Notes: a model not told the origin generated them from the sequence alone. Shown: positions 8,184 through 16,260, numbered from the stretch's first letter. The stretch: 23,387 nucleotides of DNA from UBA1926 sp002337215 (GCA_963973795.1 CAXBAF010000041.1:1-23387); one strand, 5' to 3'. Numbers and translations: made by a program.

Positions 8184-8213
8184 GATGAACTCGATTCTCG
8201 AATCAGGACACGA

Positions 8214-9575
8214 TCACGGGCAGCCGCCGGTGAACGCGACGACGAACGCCTGCACGTCCGCCAAGTCGAGAACGCCCTCGGGGGCGGCGATGTCAGCCGC
8301 GGGTTCGCCGGCGACAAACGCGGAGACAAAGCTCTGGATATCCGCCAGATCGAGCACGCCGAACGGCTCGGCAAGGTCGGCCGCGTTGCACCCGCCGGCT
8401 TCCGAGGCGACCAGCGACACGACGCGGTTGCTGAACTCACCGAGGGCGCTCGTGAACGACCCGCCGAAGTGGAGTGCCTCACCCTCGCCCGCGTCGTAGA
8501 CGATCGCGCCGAAGACGTTCGCGTTCGCACCCGAGAGCACCTGCTCCCACGACGATCCGTTCCACTTGGCGATGTGGTCGATCCCGCCGTTGGAGGCCTC
8601 GAAGTTCCCGGCCGCGTAGAGCGCGGGCCCCGACCCGTCGTCGAAGACGGTGAGCTCCTGCACGGTGCTGTTGAACCCCGCCCCGATGGCGGACCACGAC
8701 GAGCCGTCCCACTTCGCGACGCGCAGCGCGGGAACGCCGCCCGCGGTCTGGAAGCTTCCGGCGGCGTACAGGGCCGGCCCGTTCCCGTCGTCAAAGACGG
8801 TCATCGTGATGACCTGGGCGAAACCCGAGGGCTGGGTCAGGCCCGACCCGAGGGCTTCCCAGGTGGTGCCGTCCCACGCCGCGATGTTATTGGCGGGCAC
8901 GCCGTCGATCGAGAGGAACCGCCCCCCGGCGTAGAGTTTCTCGCCGTCGCCGACATCGGCGACCTGGAGGTCGAGGACGATCAGCGGGACCGCGCCCCCG
9001 ATGGGGTCGCCGACCGGGGCGTAGGTGTTCCCGTCGTAGGCCGCGAGGTGGTCGGGCCCGCCCGCGCCGCCGATATCGACGTAGTTGCCCGCGACGAAGA
9101 GCTTCTCGCCCGACCCGTCGTCCCAGACCTGCAGGTCCCAGACGGAGTTGAGGAAGATCTCGGACTGCGCGTTCATCGAGTTCCACTGGGTGCCGTCCCA
9201 GCGGGCGAGCTTCGCCGAACCTTCGACGCCGTTCGCACTATCGAAGTAGCCGCCCGCGATGAGGTCGCCCTGGAAGTTGGTCAGCACGTTGCTGAACCCG
9301 CCGATCAGGCCGCCGCCAACGCCTTCCCACGATGCCCCGTTCCAGCGGGCGATCTGGGAGCTGCCCGCGATGCCCGCGGTGCCGGTCATATAGAGCTTCT
9401 CGCCCGAGCCGTCGTCATGGACGGCGAACGCGGCGGCATACCCGCTCGCGAAGCCGGGGGTGCCCAGCGTGTTGGAAGCGGTGGGTCCACCCGCGGAGGC
9501 CGCGAGGGTCGCGGCCGCGATCGCGGAAACCGCTGTGCGCGCATACAAACGGCCGGATCTGTTTGTGGAATTCAT
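8214..9575 (-). CDS. Secreted W-x-G repeat protein with degenerate dockerin-like C-terminus
   Basis: 453 aa. A signal peptide spans about 1-28 (RSGRLYARTAVSAIAAATLA then ASAGG). The body is about six repeats of roughly 60 aa, each with two blocks: an ARWNGASWEGVGGGL-like block (also ARWDGTQW, AAWDGTTWEALGSGL, AKWDGSSWSAIGAGF, AKWNGSSW) and a DDGSGEKLYxxGxF-like block. A beta-propeller is the natural reading, though I cannot name the family. Residues 396-453 are two dockerin-like repeats ending GGCP, both with GVLDLAD. Unlike the neighbour, the acidic positions early in each loop are replaced (DLAEPFGVLDLAD, DIAAPEGVLDLAD), so canonical calcium binding is doubtful. GGAG lies 7 nt before ATG 9575. 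The gene has its own terminator and is divergent from tsaE. Function unknown; probably cell-surface or extracellular. Confidence 0.87.
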   Translation of the reverse strand: MNSTNRSGRLYARTAVSAIAAATLAASAGGPTASNTLGTPGFASGYAAAFAVHDDGSGEKLYMTGTAGIAGSSQIARWNGASWEGVGGGLIGGFSNVLTNFQGDLIAGGYFDSANGVEGSAKLARWDGTQWNSMNAQSEIFLNSVWDLQVWDDGSGEKLFVAGNYVDIGGAGGPDHLAAYDGNTYAPVGDPIGGAVPLIVLDLQVADVGDGEKLYAGGRFLSIDGVPANNIAAWDGTTWEALGSGLTQPSGFAQVITMTVFDDGNGPALYAAGSFQTAGGVPALRVAKWDGSSWSAIGAGFNSTVQELTVFDDGSGPALYAAGNFEASNGGIDHIAKWNGSSWEQVLSGANANVFGAIVYDAGEGEALHFGGSFTSALGEFSNRVVSLVASEAGGCNAADLAEPFGVLDLADIQSFVSAFVAGEPAADIAAPEGVLDLADVQAFVVAFTGGCP

Positions 9576-9709
9576 CTCAGTCTCCAGTGTGTGGGGTTGT
9601 CGGACGTTCTGAAACTACAAAATCCGGGGGGCACTGTCAACAGCGCCGGTTTCTGATTCCTGTCGCCCGGGCCGGGCAGGCCGAGGCCGCGCGGGCATAT
9701 CAATACCGC

Positions 9710-10327
9710 ATGACGCCCAGTCTCTCGGTCCATCTCGCGACGCTCGACGCAACGGACCGGCTTGCGCGCACGCTCGCGGCGCTCATCGCCCCGGGTGATG
9801 TCGTGCTTCTGTCGGGTGAACTCGGCGCGGGCAAGACCACGCTCGTCCGGGCCATCGCCGGGGCGATCGGGATCGACACGCGTCAGGTGTCGAGCCCCAC
9901 GTTCACGGTGATGAACGAGTACACGGGGGGACGGATCGACCCGCTCGTGCACATCGACGCCTACCGGCTCGACGGGGCCGACGAGAACGAATTGCTCGAG
10001 TTGGGCTGGGAGGCCGACGGACCGGGCGCCGCGTTCGTCGAATGGGGCGAGAAAGTCGAGGCCTTGCTCGGCGCGATGCGCAGCGACGAGCCCGCACGGA
10101 TCGTGCTCGAGCATGCCGATGACGGGGGCCGAACCGCGACGCTCCGGTTCCCGGATGCGTGGGCGGGCCGCCCGGGGTTCGAGGCACTCGCGGCGCTCGC
10201 CGAGACCGGCGACCCCCCCGGGTTCCCCTTCGCGAGCGAGCGGGAGCAGTGGGCGGATCTGTACCGCTGGTTCGGCGAGTCCTACCGCGTCTCACGCCCG
10301 ATCGAGCAGGCAGACCTGGACGACTGA
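9710..10327 (+). CDS. tsaE: tRNA threonylcarbamoyladenosine biosynthesis ATPase TsaE
   Basis: 205 aa, cytosolic. TsaE is the ATPase that works with TsaB and TsaD to make t6A37 in ANN-decoding tRNAs. Seen: Walker A loop GELGAGKTT (36-44), SSPTF (61-65), HIDAYRL (81-87) and EWGEK (111-115), all in family order. The known domain ends near residue 150, and about 55 further residues follow (from WAGRPGFEALAAL to IEQADLDD); most bacterial TsaE proteins are about 150-160 aa long. I start at ATG 9710 because the family similarity begins there; the frame is open further upstream but those residues look non-coding, and no strong ribosome site is visible. It is divergent from the secreted protein gene at 9575. 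tsaB and tsaD are not in this window. Confidence 0.93.
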   Translation: MTPSLSVHLATLDATDRLARTLAALIAPGDVVLLSGELGAGKTTLVRAIAGAIGIDTRQVSSPTFTVMNEYTGGRIDPLVHIDAYRLDGADENELLELGWEADGPGAAFVEWGEKVEALLGAMRSDEPARIVLEHADDGGRTATLRFPDAWAGRPGFEALAALAETGDPPGFPFASEREQWADLYRWFGESYRVSRPIEQADLDD

Positions 10328-10700
10328 TTCTCCGGACATCCGGGCAAGATCGAACACCTTGAGGCGTTCGCTCCGTGGCGTTGGTATCAACGCGCTCGGA
10401 CATGCGTGGATTGGGCGCGGTCAGCCGCACCGCTCGGCGACACCCGATCAGGTGTGTTTGCGATGCCCAGATGTGGCGAACGGGCATCGCACGCTGTGAA
10501 AAAACGGAGGCCGGATTACGAAGAAATACGCGGATCGCCGGCGGGTCTTTGCAGCGGGCGCATCCGTATCACCAGACGCCGACCCCAGGCGTGTTCAGAG
10601 GATCGCATTTCTGGCGATCCAATCTGAGTTTTCGATTTGATGACGATTCGCCGCAGGTTCCTCCGCCCGATCGCGGGGGGGCTGAGCCGGGGAGCAGAAC
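10328..10700. other. Intergenic stretch with hairpins, no gene seen
   Basis: No open frame here has a ribosome site plus coding-like codon use. Two hairpins are visible: TGCGATGCCC (10459-10468) with GGGCATCGCA (10482-10491) around a 13-nt loop, and GGATCGC (10600-10606) with GCGATCC (10614-10620). Neither is followed at once by a T-run, so they are weak terminator candidates for tsaE. Confidence 0.5.
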
Positions 10701-11255
10701 GTGCCAGTGCCCACCAACGCCATCTTCACCGACCGACGCGTGCGGCTGCCGCTCGCCGTCGGTGCGCTGATGACGCTGGGGGCGATCGCCCGTCTCACGA
10801 TGATCAACGCGTCGTTCTTGGTGGTGGGGATCGCCGGGCCAGCCTTGAATGACCCCGGGCCATCGATCGCGGAGCGCTCGAGCAACAGCCCGTCGCGTGC
10901 GCACGCCGCGGCACCGATCGGTCAGCCGGGCTCTCTCGCGGAGGTCGGCCTCGAAAACATCTCGCAGTCCCGCGCACCCCGCGAGGTCGCGATGTTTGAC
11001 CCAACCGCGCCGGTGATCCAGCCGTCTCGATCCGACCCGTCTCGTTTCATGCCCGCTCGGTTCGATGTCCGGCGGTCGGGCGGGTCCGTGCTCATCAGCG
11101 AGTGGATCGTGGATGCCCCGCTCGACAACGCCCCGCTCGAAGGCGGCCCGTCCGACACGACCTTTGGCATCGACACGCACGAGCCGGGCAAGACCGAGCG
11201 TGGAGCCTGGCCGACTCGGTGCGTTCTGCGCACGACACCAATCATTACCGGATGA
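10701..11255 (+). CDS. Hypothetical protein with N-terminal hydrophobic segment
   Basis: 184 aa, family not recognised. The start is taken as GTG 10701 with GGGGAG about 7 nt upstream. Codon use is strongly G/C at third positions, as in the neighbouring genes, which supports real coding. Residues about 15-48 (RLPLAVGALMTLGAIA through SFLVVGIAGPA) are hydrophobic with one internal Arg. They could be one long or two short membrane segments, or a signal anchor. The rest is polar, rich in Ser, Pro and Arg, with a more ordered-looking part around GGSVLISEWIVDAPLDN. It may be an envelope protein with a periplasmic tail. It converges on the response regulator gene with 81 bp between stops. Confidence 0.6.
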   Translation: MPVPTNAIFTDRRVRLPLAVGALMTLGAIARLTMINASFLVVGIAGPALNDPGPSIAERSSNSPSRAHAAAPIGQPGSLAEVGLENISQSRAPREVAMFDPTAPVIQPSRSDPSRFMPARFDVRRSGGSVLISEWIVDAPLDNAPLEGGPSDTTFGIDTHEPGKTERGAWPTRCVLRTTPIITG

Positions 11256-11271
11256 CCTCACCGGGCCCGAC

Positions 11272-11319
11272 CGAGGACCGGGGAGACGAACGGAGCGAGG
11301 ACCGGGACGAGGGACGGAG
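11272..11319. repeat. Imperfect 24-bp tandem duplication between convergent genes
   Basis: CGAGGACCGGG occurs at 11272-11282 and again at 11296-11306, each followed by a similar purine-rich tail ending ACGGAGC, giving a 24-bp period. It lies in the short gap between the convergent genes at 10701 and 11337. Origin unknown; replication slippage is enough to explain it. Confidence 0.55.
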
Positions 11320-11336
11320 CCAGAGACGCGTCCGGC

Positions 11337-11840
11337 TCAGTCCGATGCCTGTTTCTCGCGGAGTGCCTTGAGCGCCTCGCGCGTCGCGTCCAGTTGGCGT
11401 TGCAAGTACCGGACGCGGAGTTGGGCCTGGGCGCGCACGACGAGTTCCATCCGATCGACCGGCTTGGTGAGAAAATCGTCCGCCCCCGCCTCGACGGCCC
11501 GCTCGACATCCGCCACCTGGTTCAGTGCGGTGATCATGATCACCGGTGTCCGCGACCCCGACTCCTCGGCGCGGATCCGTTCGCAGACCTGGAAGCCGCT
11601 CATGCGCGGCATCATGATGTCGAGCAGCACAAGATCGGGCGACTCGGCCTCGAAGATCTTCAGGGCCTCCGCGCCGTCACGGGCGGTCAACGTCCGGCTC
11701 CCCAGCTCATCGAGGTACGCCAGCAGCAACTCAACGTTGGGCTCGTTGTCGTCGACGACCAGGATCGTCATCGCGGAAGGGTCGAAGCCGGTGGGCGAGG
11801 CGGCGGGCGAGGCGGCGGCGGTATCGTTGGGTGCGGTCAC
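11337..11840 (-). CDS. Single-domain (CheY-like) response regulator
   Basis: 167 aa, cytosolic. A receiver domain (about residues 24-140) has the acidic pair Asp30-Asp31 in ILVVDDNEPN, the phospho-acceptor Asp74 in LVLLDIMMPRMSGF, Thr104 in VIMITA and Lys126-Pro127 in FLTKPVD. No DNA-binding or enzymatic output domain follows. Instead there is a basic, probably coiled-coil helix (about 135-165), the usual linker found before PP2C or GGDEF outputs, here ending at a stop. The first 23 residues are Ala/Pro-rich and may not be translated: GTG 11840 has GGAG 9 nt upstream, but ATG at residue 24 is an alternative start. No sensor kinase lies nearby, so its partner is unknown. Confidence 0.9.
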   Translation of the reverse strand: MTAPNDTAAASPAASPTGFDPSAMTILVVDDNEPNVELLLAYLDELGSRTLTARDGAEALKIFEAESPDLVLLDIMMPRMSGFQVCERIRAEESGSRTPVIMITALNQVADVERAVEAGADDFLTKPVDRMELVVRAQAQLRVRYLQRQLDATREALKALREKQASD

Positions 11841-11994
11841 GGGGTTTCTCCGCGGCGGTGGGCCCGCCTTTGAATCGGGACGGGTACGGGACTGGACCGG
11901 TCAAGACACGAGATCGATCGGGTCGTGGGGCATAGTGTACGTCGCCGCGGGTCGATTCCCTCCGGCACAGACCCGCGGACGGCGAGGGGCGGTC

Positions 11995-12447
11995 TTGGAA
12001 GAAGAACAGGACATCTCGAAAACGATCTGGGTCGATGTCTTCGCCGACACCGATCTCGAGGCGCTGCTCGCCGAACTCGAGCCCGAGGACGCGGCCTCGT
12101 TCCGAGCCGTGGACGAGACGCTCTCGGCCCGTCCCGGTTGGTCGTCGACGCTCTCCTGGCAGGGCCTCCCTTGGCGCTGGGCCGTGGTCCACACCGCCAA
12201 GGGCACCGAGGGCCCGGGTCTGGTGTACCACGTCCCCGATCCGCGGGGCTCTCGGGTCTGCATCCCCGTCCCGGTCGCTGGGAATCGGACGCCGCCGTTC
12301 GGCGAACTGACCAAACCGGTGCGGAAAGTCCTCGAGCACGCCGCGATCGTCGCGGGGTATATCTGGCCCGAATGGCCCAGCACCGAGTTCGACGCCGTGG
12401 CCCTTGCCGGTCTGCTGGACGCGCGCGATCCCGCCGCCGGCTCCTGA
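11995..12447 (+). CDS. Hypothetical protein, about 150 aa
   Basis: Not recognised. The frame has strong G/C third-position bias up to the stop at 12447. The start is uncertain: I use TTG 11995, with GAGGGG 5 nt upstream; GTG 11935 in the same frame is an alternative. No signal peptide or membrane segment. The sequence is mixed alpha/beta with many Trp (TIWVDVFADTDLEALLAEL, TLSWQGLPWRWAVVHTA, AGYIWPEWPSTEFDAVAL), like a small globular cytosolic domain. It is transcribed away from the response regulator, whose start is 154 bp upstream, so the two may share a control region. No function can be assigned. Confidence 0.65.
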   Translation: MEEEQDISKTIWVDVFADTDLEALLAELEPEDAASFRAVDETLSARPGWSSTLSWQGLPWRWAVVHTAKGTEGPGLVYHVPDPRGSRVCIPVPVAGNRTPPFGELTKPVRKVLEHAAIVAGYIWPEWPSTEFDAVALAGLLDARDPAAGS

Positions 12448-12651
12448 TTGCTCTTTCCGCGTCTCATATGCTGGTCGTGTTATGTCCCCTGCGCGGCCTC
12501 CGCCGCGCTGGCGTCATGATCGGACCTTGGCGACAAGAGATCATGGAGCCGGGGGGCGGGCGTGTCCGATGGACTGCTACCGGCACAAGAGCCGGGCGGT
12601 GCGCCGAGCGTGCGCACCGGTGGAGTGGAGTTGGGTCCGACGGAGGTGAGC

Positions 12652-14253
12652 ATGCGGCGTGGTTCGATTGTTGTTCTTGGTGCGGTGCTCTGGTCGGTGA
12701 CATCGATCGCCTTCGGGACCGCCGACGTGAAGCCGCTCGCCGAGCAGACCGGCTCGCTCGCCTCGGCGATCGAGAACGCCATCGTCGGCCGTCGCTCCCT
12801 CCAGAGCGCCACCATCGGCGTCCATGTCCGCGACGCGGCCTCCGGTGATCACCTCTACGGCCGCGGCGCCGACGCGGCCCTGATCCCCGCCTCCAACATG
12901 AAGCTGCTGACCACCGGCGCCGCCCTGCGCGTGCTGGGTCCCGATCACGTTTTCGAAACCCGCATCGGGTGGGCGGACGACCGCATCGTCATCATCGGCG
13001 ACGGCGATCCCGGCCTGGGCGACCCCGCCCTGCTCGAAGAGAGCGAGCCGCCCGTCTCCGTCGATGAGATGCTCGATGCTCTGGCAGACGCGATCGTCAA
13101 GGCGCCCGCGGCCCGCGCCAGAGCCTCCGGCGTGTACATCGACGACCGCGTCTTCGATCGCGAGCACGTCCACGCATCGTGGCCCGTGGACCAGCTCAAC
13201 CGCTGGTACTGCGCCGAGGTCAGCGGGCTCAATTTCCATACCAACTGCCTGAGTTTCTTCTTCGATGCCGACAGCGACCGGGGCACCCGCGAGGGCGGCG
13301 CCCCCCGCGTCCGACTCCAGCCCGAGGTCGCGGGTGTGGGCGACTGGGTCAGCGTCCGCAACAAGGGCGAGGTTGTCGGCAAGGGGCGGAACACAACCTG
13401 GGTCGCCAGGGCCGCGGGCGCACGACCCGCCAACGAGTACACCGTGTTCGGGAATCTTCGGCTCGACGGTTCCGCGATGGTCGACGTCGCGGTGCACGAT
13501 CCGTCGCTGTTCTTCGGGAGGCTCCTCGCCGAGCGGCTCGCGGCGAGGCAGATCGAGATCGATCGGGGTTCGGGCGTCGGCGCAAAGGTCGGCCGCGTCG
13601 AGGCGGCCGGGGGCGACGCCGCGCTCGCCGGGTTTGATCCTGCCGTGATCGTGCGCACGGGCATGCGCGACGTACTCCGCCGCGCGAACACCAACAGCCA
13701 GAACCTGTACACCGAGGCCCTGCTCAAGGGCGTGGGGCACGCGGTCACCCAGGAGCCCGGGTCGTGGCAGAGCGGGGCGTCGGTCGTGCGCATGCTGCTG
13801 AGCGAGGACCTGGGCCCCTCGCACGCGACGAAGACCATGATCGCCGACGGATCCGGCATGAGCCGGGAGAACCGCGTGGCACCCGAGACCATGACCGCGT
13901 GGCTGGGCAGCCTGCTCACCCGACCCGCGCTCGGTGCGGCGCTGCTCGAGTCGATGCCCGAGCCCGGCTCCGGGACGCTCCGCCGGCGCTTCAAGGACGC
14001 GGATCTGACCAACGCCGTGCGTGCCAAGACCGGATCGATCAACGGTGTCCGCTGCCTGGCGGGCTACGTGATCACACCCGACGGGTCCGAGGCGGTCTCG
14101 TTCAGCGTGATGGTCAACGACATCGCCCACGGCTCGCAGATCCGCGACGCGCTGGGTCTCCACGAGGACGTCGTCGGCGCGATCGACGACTGGCTCACCC
14201 GGGTCGCGGCGTCGAATCAGGCGATCGACGAGCCGGCGGCGGTGGGTGGCTAA
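12652..14253 (+). CDS. dacB: D-alanyl-D-alanine carboxypeptidase/endopeptidase, PBP4 (S13) family
   Basis: 533 aa, exported. The N-terminus MRRGSIVVLGAVLWSV with SIAFG is a signal peptide (about 1-22). All three penicillin-binding motifs are present: Ser81-Asn-Met-Lys84 (catalytic Ser, general base Lys), Ser349-Gln-Asn351 and Lys459-Thr-Gly461. The long gap between the first and second motifs is the hallmark of PBP4/DacB, which carries extra domains inserted there. The family trims D-Ala from, or cleaves cross-links in, periplasmic peptidoglycan, so its presence argues for a peptidoglycan wall. GGAGGTGA 2 nt upstream of the ATG triplet's preceding base supports ATG 12652 over the longer frame from 12562. 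It is a single-gene unit, convergent with nadC. Confidence 0.93.
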   Translation: MRRGSIVVLGAVLWSVTSIAFGTADVKPLAEQTGSLASAIENAIVGRRSLQSATIGVHVRDAASGDHLYGRGADAALIPASNMKLLTTGAALRVLGPDHVFETRIGWADDRIVIIGDGDPGLGDPALLEESEPPVSVDEMLDALADAIVKAPAARARASGVYIDDRVFDREHVHASWPVDQLNRWYCAEVSGLNFHTNCLSFFFDADSDRGTREGGAPRVRLQPEVAGVGDWVSVRNKGEVVGKGRNTTWVARAAGARPANEYTVFGNLRLDGSAMVDVAVHDPSLFFGRLLAERLAARQIEIDRGSGVGAKVGRVEAAGGDAALAGFDPAVIVRTGMRDVLRRANTNSQNLYTEALLKGVGHAVTQEPGSWQSGASVVRMLLSEDLGPSHATKTMIADGSGMSRENRVAPETMTAWLGSLLTRPALGAALLESMPEPGSGTLRRRFKDADLTNAVRAKTGSINGVRCLAGYVITPDGSEAVSFSVMVNDIAHGSQIRDALGLHEDVVGAIDDWLTRVAASNQAIDEPAAVGG

Positions 14254-14316
14254 ACGCAAACAATCCGGGGATCTCGCTGTGCCGCACCCGGCGGGCAAGC
14301 ACCCGGATGGACGCGT

Positions 14317-15327
14317 TCAGCCGTCGGCATCGAACCCGAGATCGATGCTCCGCGCCTGATGTGTCAGCCCGCCCACGCTGATGCGATCGACCCCCGTCAC
14401 GGCGACCGAGCCGATTGTCTGCAGCGAGACGCCGCCCGAGGCCTCCAACGCGACCGAGGGCCGGCGGGCGTCCCGCAGCGCGACGGCCTCAGAAAGTTCC
14501 TCCGGGGACATATTGTCGAGCAGCACCGCGTCGATCATGCCCGTCTCGAGATCGAGCAGGGCCCCGAGCTGGGCGAGGCTATCGGCCTCGAACTCGATAA
14601 ACGCCGGGACGATGCCCGCCGTTGCAGCCGCGGCGCGCGCGTTCTCGACCAGCGCGCGGGCGTGCTCGGCGAGCCGGTCGGTGGCGACGCCCGCGATGTG
14701 GTTGTCCTTGAACATCACCGCGTCGTGCAGGCCCATCCTGTGACAGAACCCGCCGCCGCAGCGGACGGCGTACTTCTCGAGCACGCGCAGGCCGGGCGTG
14801 GTCTTGCGCGTGTCGTAGAGCCGGGGCGTGCGCGCATCGTCGCCCGCCATCGCTGCGAGCATCTCATCGCGGAAGACACCGGTGCGCGTCGCGATCCCGC
14901 TGAGCCGGCTCGTGAGGTTCAGGATCGTGCGCTCAACGCGGACGATGCTCGCGAGCGGGCCTGTGAAGATCGCGAGGGTGGTTCCGGACTCGAACCAGTC
15001 GCCGTCCGACGCCTCGGGTTCGAACGCGACATCGACGCCGAAGACATCGAGCAGCCCGGGGATCGCCGCGAGCCCGGCGCACGCCCCGGCTTCCCGCGCG
15101 ACGAGCCCGACGGTCGCGCGTGACTCGTCGCCGACCGCGGCGCCCGTCAGATCGATCCCCGCGGGTCCGAGGTCCTCGTCGCGGGCGAGTTCGAGCAGAC
15201 GGCGGATCAGCCCGGTCGCGTCGAGCCAACGGTACAGGTCGGGCAACGCCCGGTCGTTCCAGGGCTCGAGCGGGGCGCTGCCCGGCCGGGATGTCGGGGG
15301 TTGATCCAATGGCGGTCGGTCGGGCAT
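14317..15327 (-). CDS. nadC: Nicotinate-nucleotide pyrophosphorylase (quinolinate phosphoribosyltransferase)
   Basis: 336 aa, cytosolic. NadC converts quinolinate and PRPP to nicotinate mononucleotide, CO2 and pyrophosphate in de novo NAD synthesis. Seen: RTILNLTSRLSGIATRT (133-149), DTRKTTPGLR (172-181), EKYAVRCGGGFCHRMGLHD (184-202), MFKDNHI (205-211), LLDNMSPEE, LEASGGV and DRISVGGLTH, all in family order. It is somewhat longer than the usual 280-300 aa because of a Pro-rich N-terminal extension of about 25 residues. ATG 15327 has no clear ribosome site, so the true start may be later, though no better candidate was found. It is divergent from fabI. nadA and nadB are not in the window. Confidence 0.93.
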   Translation of the reverse strand: MPDRPPLDQPPTSRPGSAPLEPWNDRALPDLYRWLDATGLIRRLLELARDEDLGPAGIDLTGAAVGDESRATVGLVAREAGACAGLAAIPGLLDVFGVDVAFEPEASDGDWFESGTTLAIFTGPLASIVRVERTILNLTSRLSGIATRTGVFRDEMLAAMAGDDARTPRLYDTRKTTPGLRVLEKYAVRCGGGFCHRMGLHDAVMFKDNHIAGVATDRLAEHARALVENARAAAATAGIVPAFIEFEADSLAQLGALLDLETGMIDAVLLDNMSPEELSEAVALRDARRPSVALEASGGVSLQTIGSVAVTGVDRISVGGLTHQARSIDLGFDADG

Positions 15328-15474
15328 GCGAGCATGCTAGAGACGCGTCAGGCCTGGCACGGGATCGGGGCCCGGGCCGTCTCGATGTCAGCAACGTTCG
15401 GGGCGCGGCCGAGAGATGCCGGTCCGGGCGGACCGGGCCTCCTATAGTGACTACTTACTTTGGAGGCACTGCCG

Positions 15475-16260
15475 ATGGGTCTGCTCGATGGAAAGAAGGG
15501 TCTTGTGGTCGGGGTCGCGAACGAGCGCTCCTACGCGTACTACATCGCCAAGGCGCTCACCGAGGCGGGCGCGACCTGCGCCTACACCCACCTGCCCGGC
15601 GAGAAGAACGAGCGGCGCACAAAGCGGGCCGTGACGCCTGTCTCGGGCGACGACGCCTGGATGCGCCCGCTCGACGCCTCCAGCGACGACGAGATCGACA
15701 CCGTCTTCGATGAGTACGCCAAGTCGTTCGACCGGATGGACTTCCTCGTCCATTCGATCGCGTTCGCCGACCGGGAATGGCTCGCGGCGGGCAAGTTCAC
15801 CGACACGCCCCGCGACGCGTACCTCGGCGCCGTCGATATCAGCGCCTACACCCTCGCGGCGATGTCGAAGCGGGCCCGCCCGCTGATGGACAAGAGCGGC
15901 GGGGGATCGATCCTGTGCATGTCGTACTACGGGGGCGACAAGGTCGTGCCCGGCTACAACGTGATGGGTGTCGCCAAGGCCGCCCTGGAGTGCACCGCCC
16001 GCTATCTGGCGAGCGAACTCGGCGAGCAGAACATCCGCGTGAACTCGATCTCGGGCGGGTATCTGCGCACGCTCGCGTCCAGCGCCGTGGGCGGGACCGA
16101 CACCATGGGCGAGACCGCGGCCCAGAAGGCCCCGCTTCGCCGGGCGACCGAGGGCGAGGACGTGGGCGGGACGGCCGTCTACCTCGTCAGCGATCTCTCG
16201 AAGGGTGTCACGGGCGAGACGATCTTTGTGGACTGCGGGATCAACATCCTCGGGGCCTGA
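15475..16260 (+). CDS. fabI: Enoyl-[acyl-carrier-protein] reductase (NADH) FabI
   Basis: 261 aa, cytosolic short-chain dehydrogenase. It catalyses the last reduction of each fatty acid elongation cycle. Seen: nucleotide-binding start GLVVGVANERSYAYYIA (9-25), LVHSIAFADR (91-100), the first Tyr151, and catalytic Tyr161 with Lys168 in YNVMGVAK (the FabI Y-x6-K spacing). The C-terminal GETIFVDCGINILG is the family ending. The segment after the catalytic helix reads SISGGYLRTLA, where most FabI proteins have SAGP-x-RT, a change in the substrate-binding region. ATG 15475 has GGAGG 8 nt upstream. It is divergent from nadC. A TATAGT at 15443-15448 could be its -10, but no matching -35 is seen. Confidence 0.94.
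   Translation: MGLLDGKKGLVVGVANERSYAYYIAKALTEAGATCAYTHLPGEKNERRTKRAVTPVSGDDAWMRPLDASSDDEIDTVFDEYAKSFDRMDFLVHSIAFADREWLAAGKFTDTPRDAYLGAVDISAYTLAAMSKRARPLMDKSGGGSILCMSYYGGDKVVPGYNVMGVAKAALECTARYLASELGEQNIRVNSISGGYLRTLASSAVGGTDTMGETAAQKAPLRRATEGEDVGGTAVYLVSDLSKGVTGETIFVDCGINILGA

Noticed and set aside
10569..11261. 230-aa minus-strand frame
   Set aside because: Shadow of the 184-aa plus-strand gene, which has the better codon bias and a ribosome site.
12491..12508. GCGCGGC-CTCC-GCCGCGC hairpin after the 150-aa protein gene
   Set aside because: A clean 7-bp stem, but no T-run follows on either strand and such stems are common in G/C-rich DNA; not called a terminator.
12577..14298. 573-aa minus-strand open frame
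   Set aside because: Antisense to the PBP4 gene, with no motif and shadow-like composition.
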